From an uncultured Dyadobacter sp. (lineage in GTDB: Bacteria > Bacteroidota > Bacteroidia > Cytophagales > Spirosomataceae), in NCBI GenBank assembly GCA_946481035.1, contig CAMLNK010000329.1, positions 1 through 5,601 on the forward strand: a DNA stretch of 5,601 bases. The letters run 5' to 3'. This document shows positions 5,598 through 5,601 of the stretch, piece by piece. The notes under the pieces are model-generated. The model did not search any database. It had not been told where the DNA came from and saw nothing but the letters and a program-made list of their open reading frames with translations. Position 1 is the stretch's first letter, and every line of letters begins with the position of its first letter. The position numbers and the translations under genes were made by a program.

Positions 5598-5601
5598 GAA
5601 G

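Noticed and set aside
1..5601. Possibility of a defence island, mobile element or CRISPR
   Set aside because: All coding space is filled by intact housekeeping or metabolic genes; I saw no transposase, integrase, direct-repeat array or sharp base-composition change.

Overview
The window looks like ordinary chromosomal DNA of a Bacteroidota bacterium, most likely of the order Cytophagales (Dyadobacter/Spirosoma-like). This is inferred from three things. Gene starts lack clear Shine-Dalgarno sequences and tend to have A/T-rich leaders. TatC carries an enlarged first periplasmic loop with two cysteines, a form I associate with this phylum. NadK ends in a WGLDMRN-type tail that I also associate with it. 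Base composition is roughly half G+C. I see no tRNA, rRNA, CRISPR array, insertion sequence, phage gene or attachment site.

Layout from left to right. Positions 1-408 (minus strand) hold the N-terminal 136 codons of recF, cut by the window edge. A 124-bp divergent intergenic region (409-532) follows; it carries a weak candidate promoter, a perfect 13-nt palindrome and two overlapping, mutually exclusive hairpins. Then comes pdhA (533-1564, plus), closed by a strong symmetric intrinsic terminator (1586-1619), and tatC (1670-2551, plus). The right half is a minus-strand cluster read nadK (5597-4722), dipeptide epimerase (4692-3670), then an AONS-like PLP enzyme (3661-2567). It converges on tatC with only 15 bp between the stop codons.

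Functionally, recF, pdhA, tatC and nadK are housekeeping genes: recombinational repair, pyruvate to acetyl-CoA, folded-protein export and NADP synthesis. The less ordinary part is the tight pair of an enolase-superfamily dipeptide epimerase and a class-II aminotransferase-fold enzyme of unknown substrate, apparently co-transcribed with nadK. The best structural surprise is that the tatC terminator appears to lie inside the 3' coding end of the convergent PLP-enzyme gene, while the minus-strand cluster shows no terminator of its own before it enters tatC. I do not see a clear, wholly new system here. The epimerase/PLP-enzyme pair and the overlapping convergent transcription are the items worth testing.
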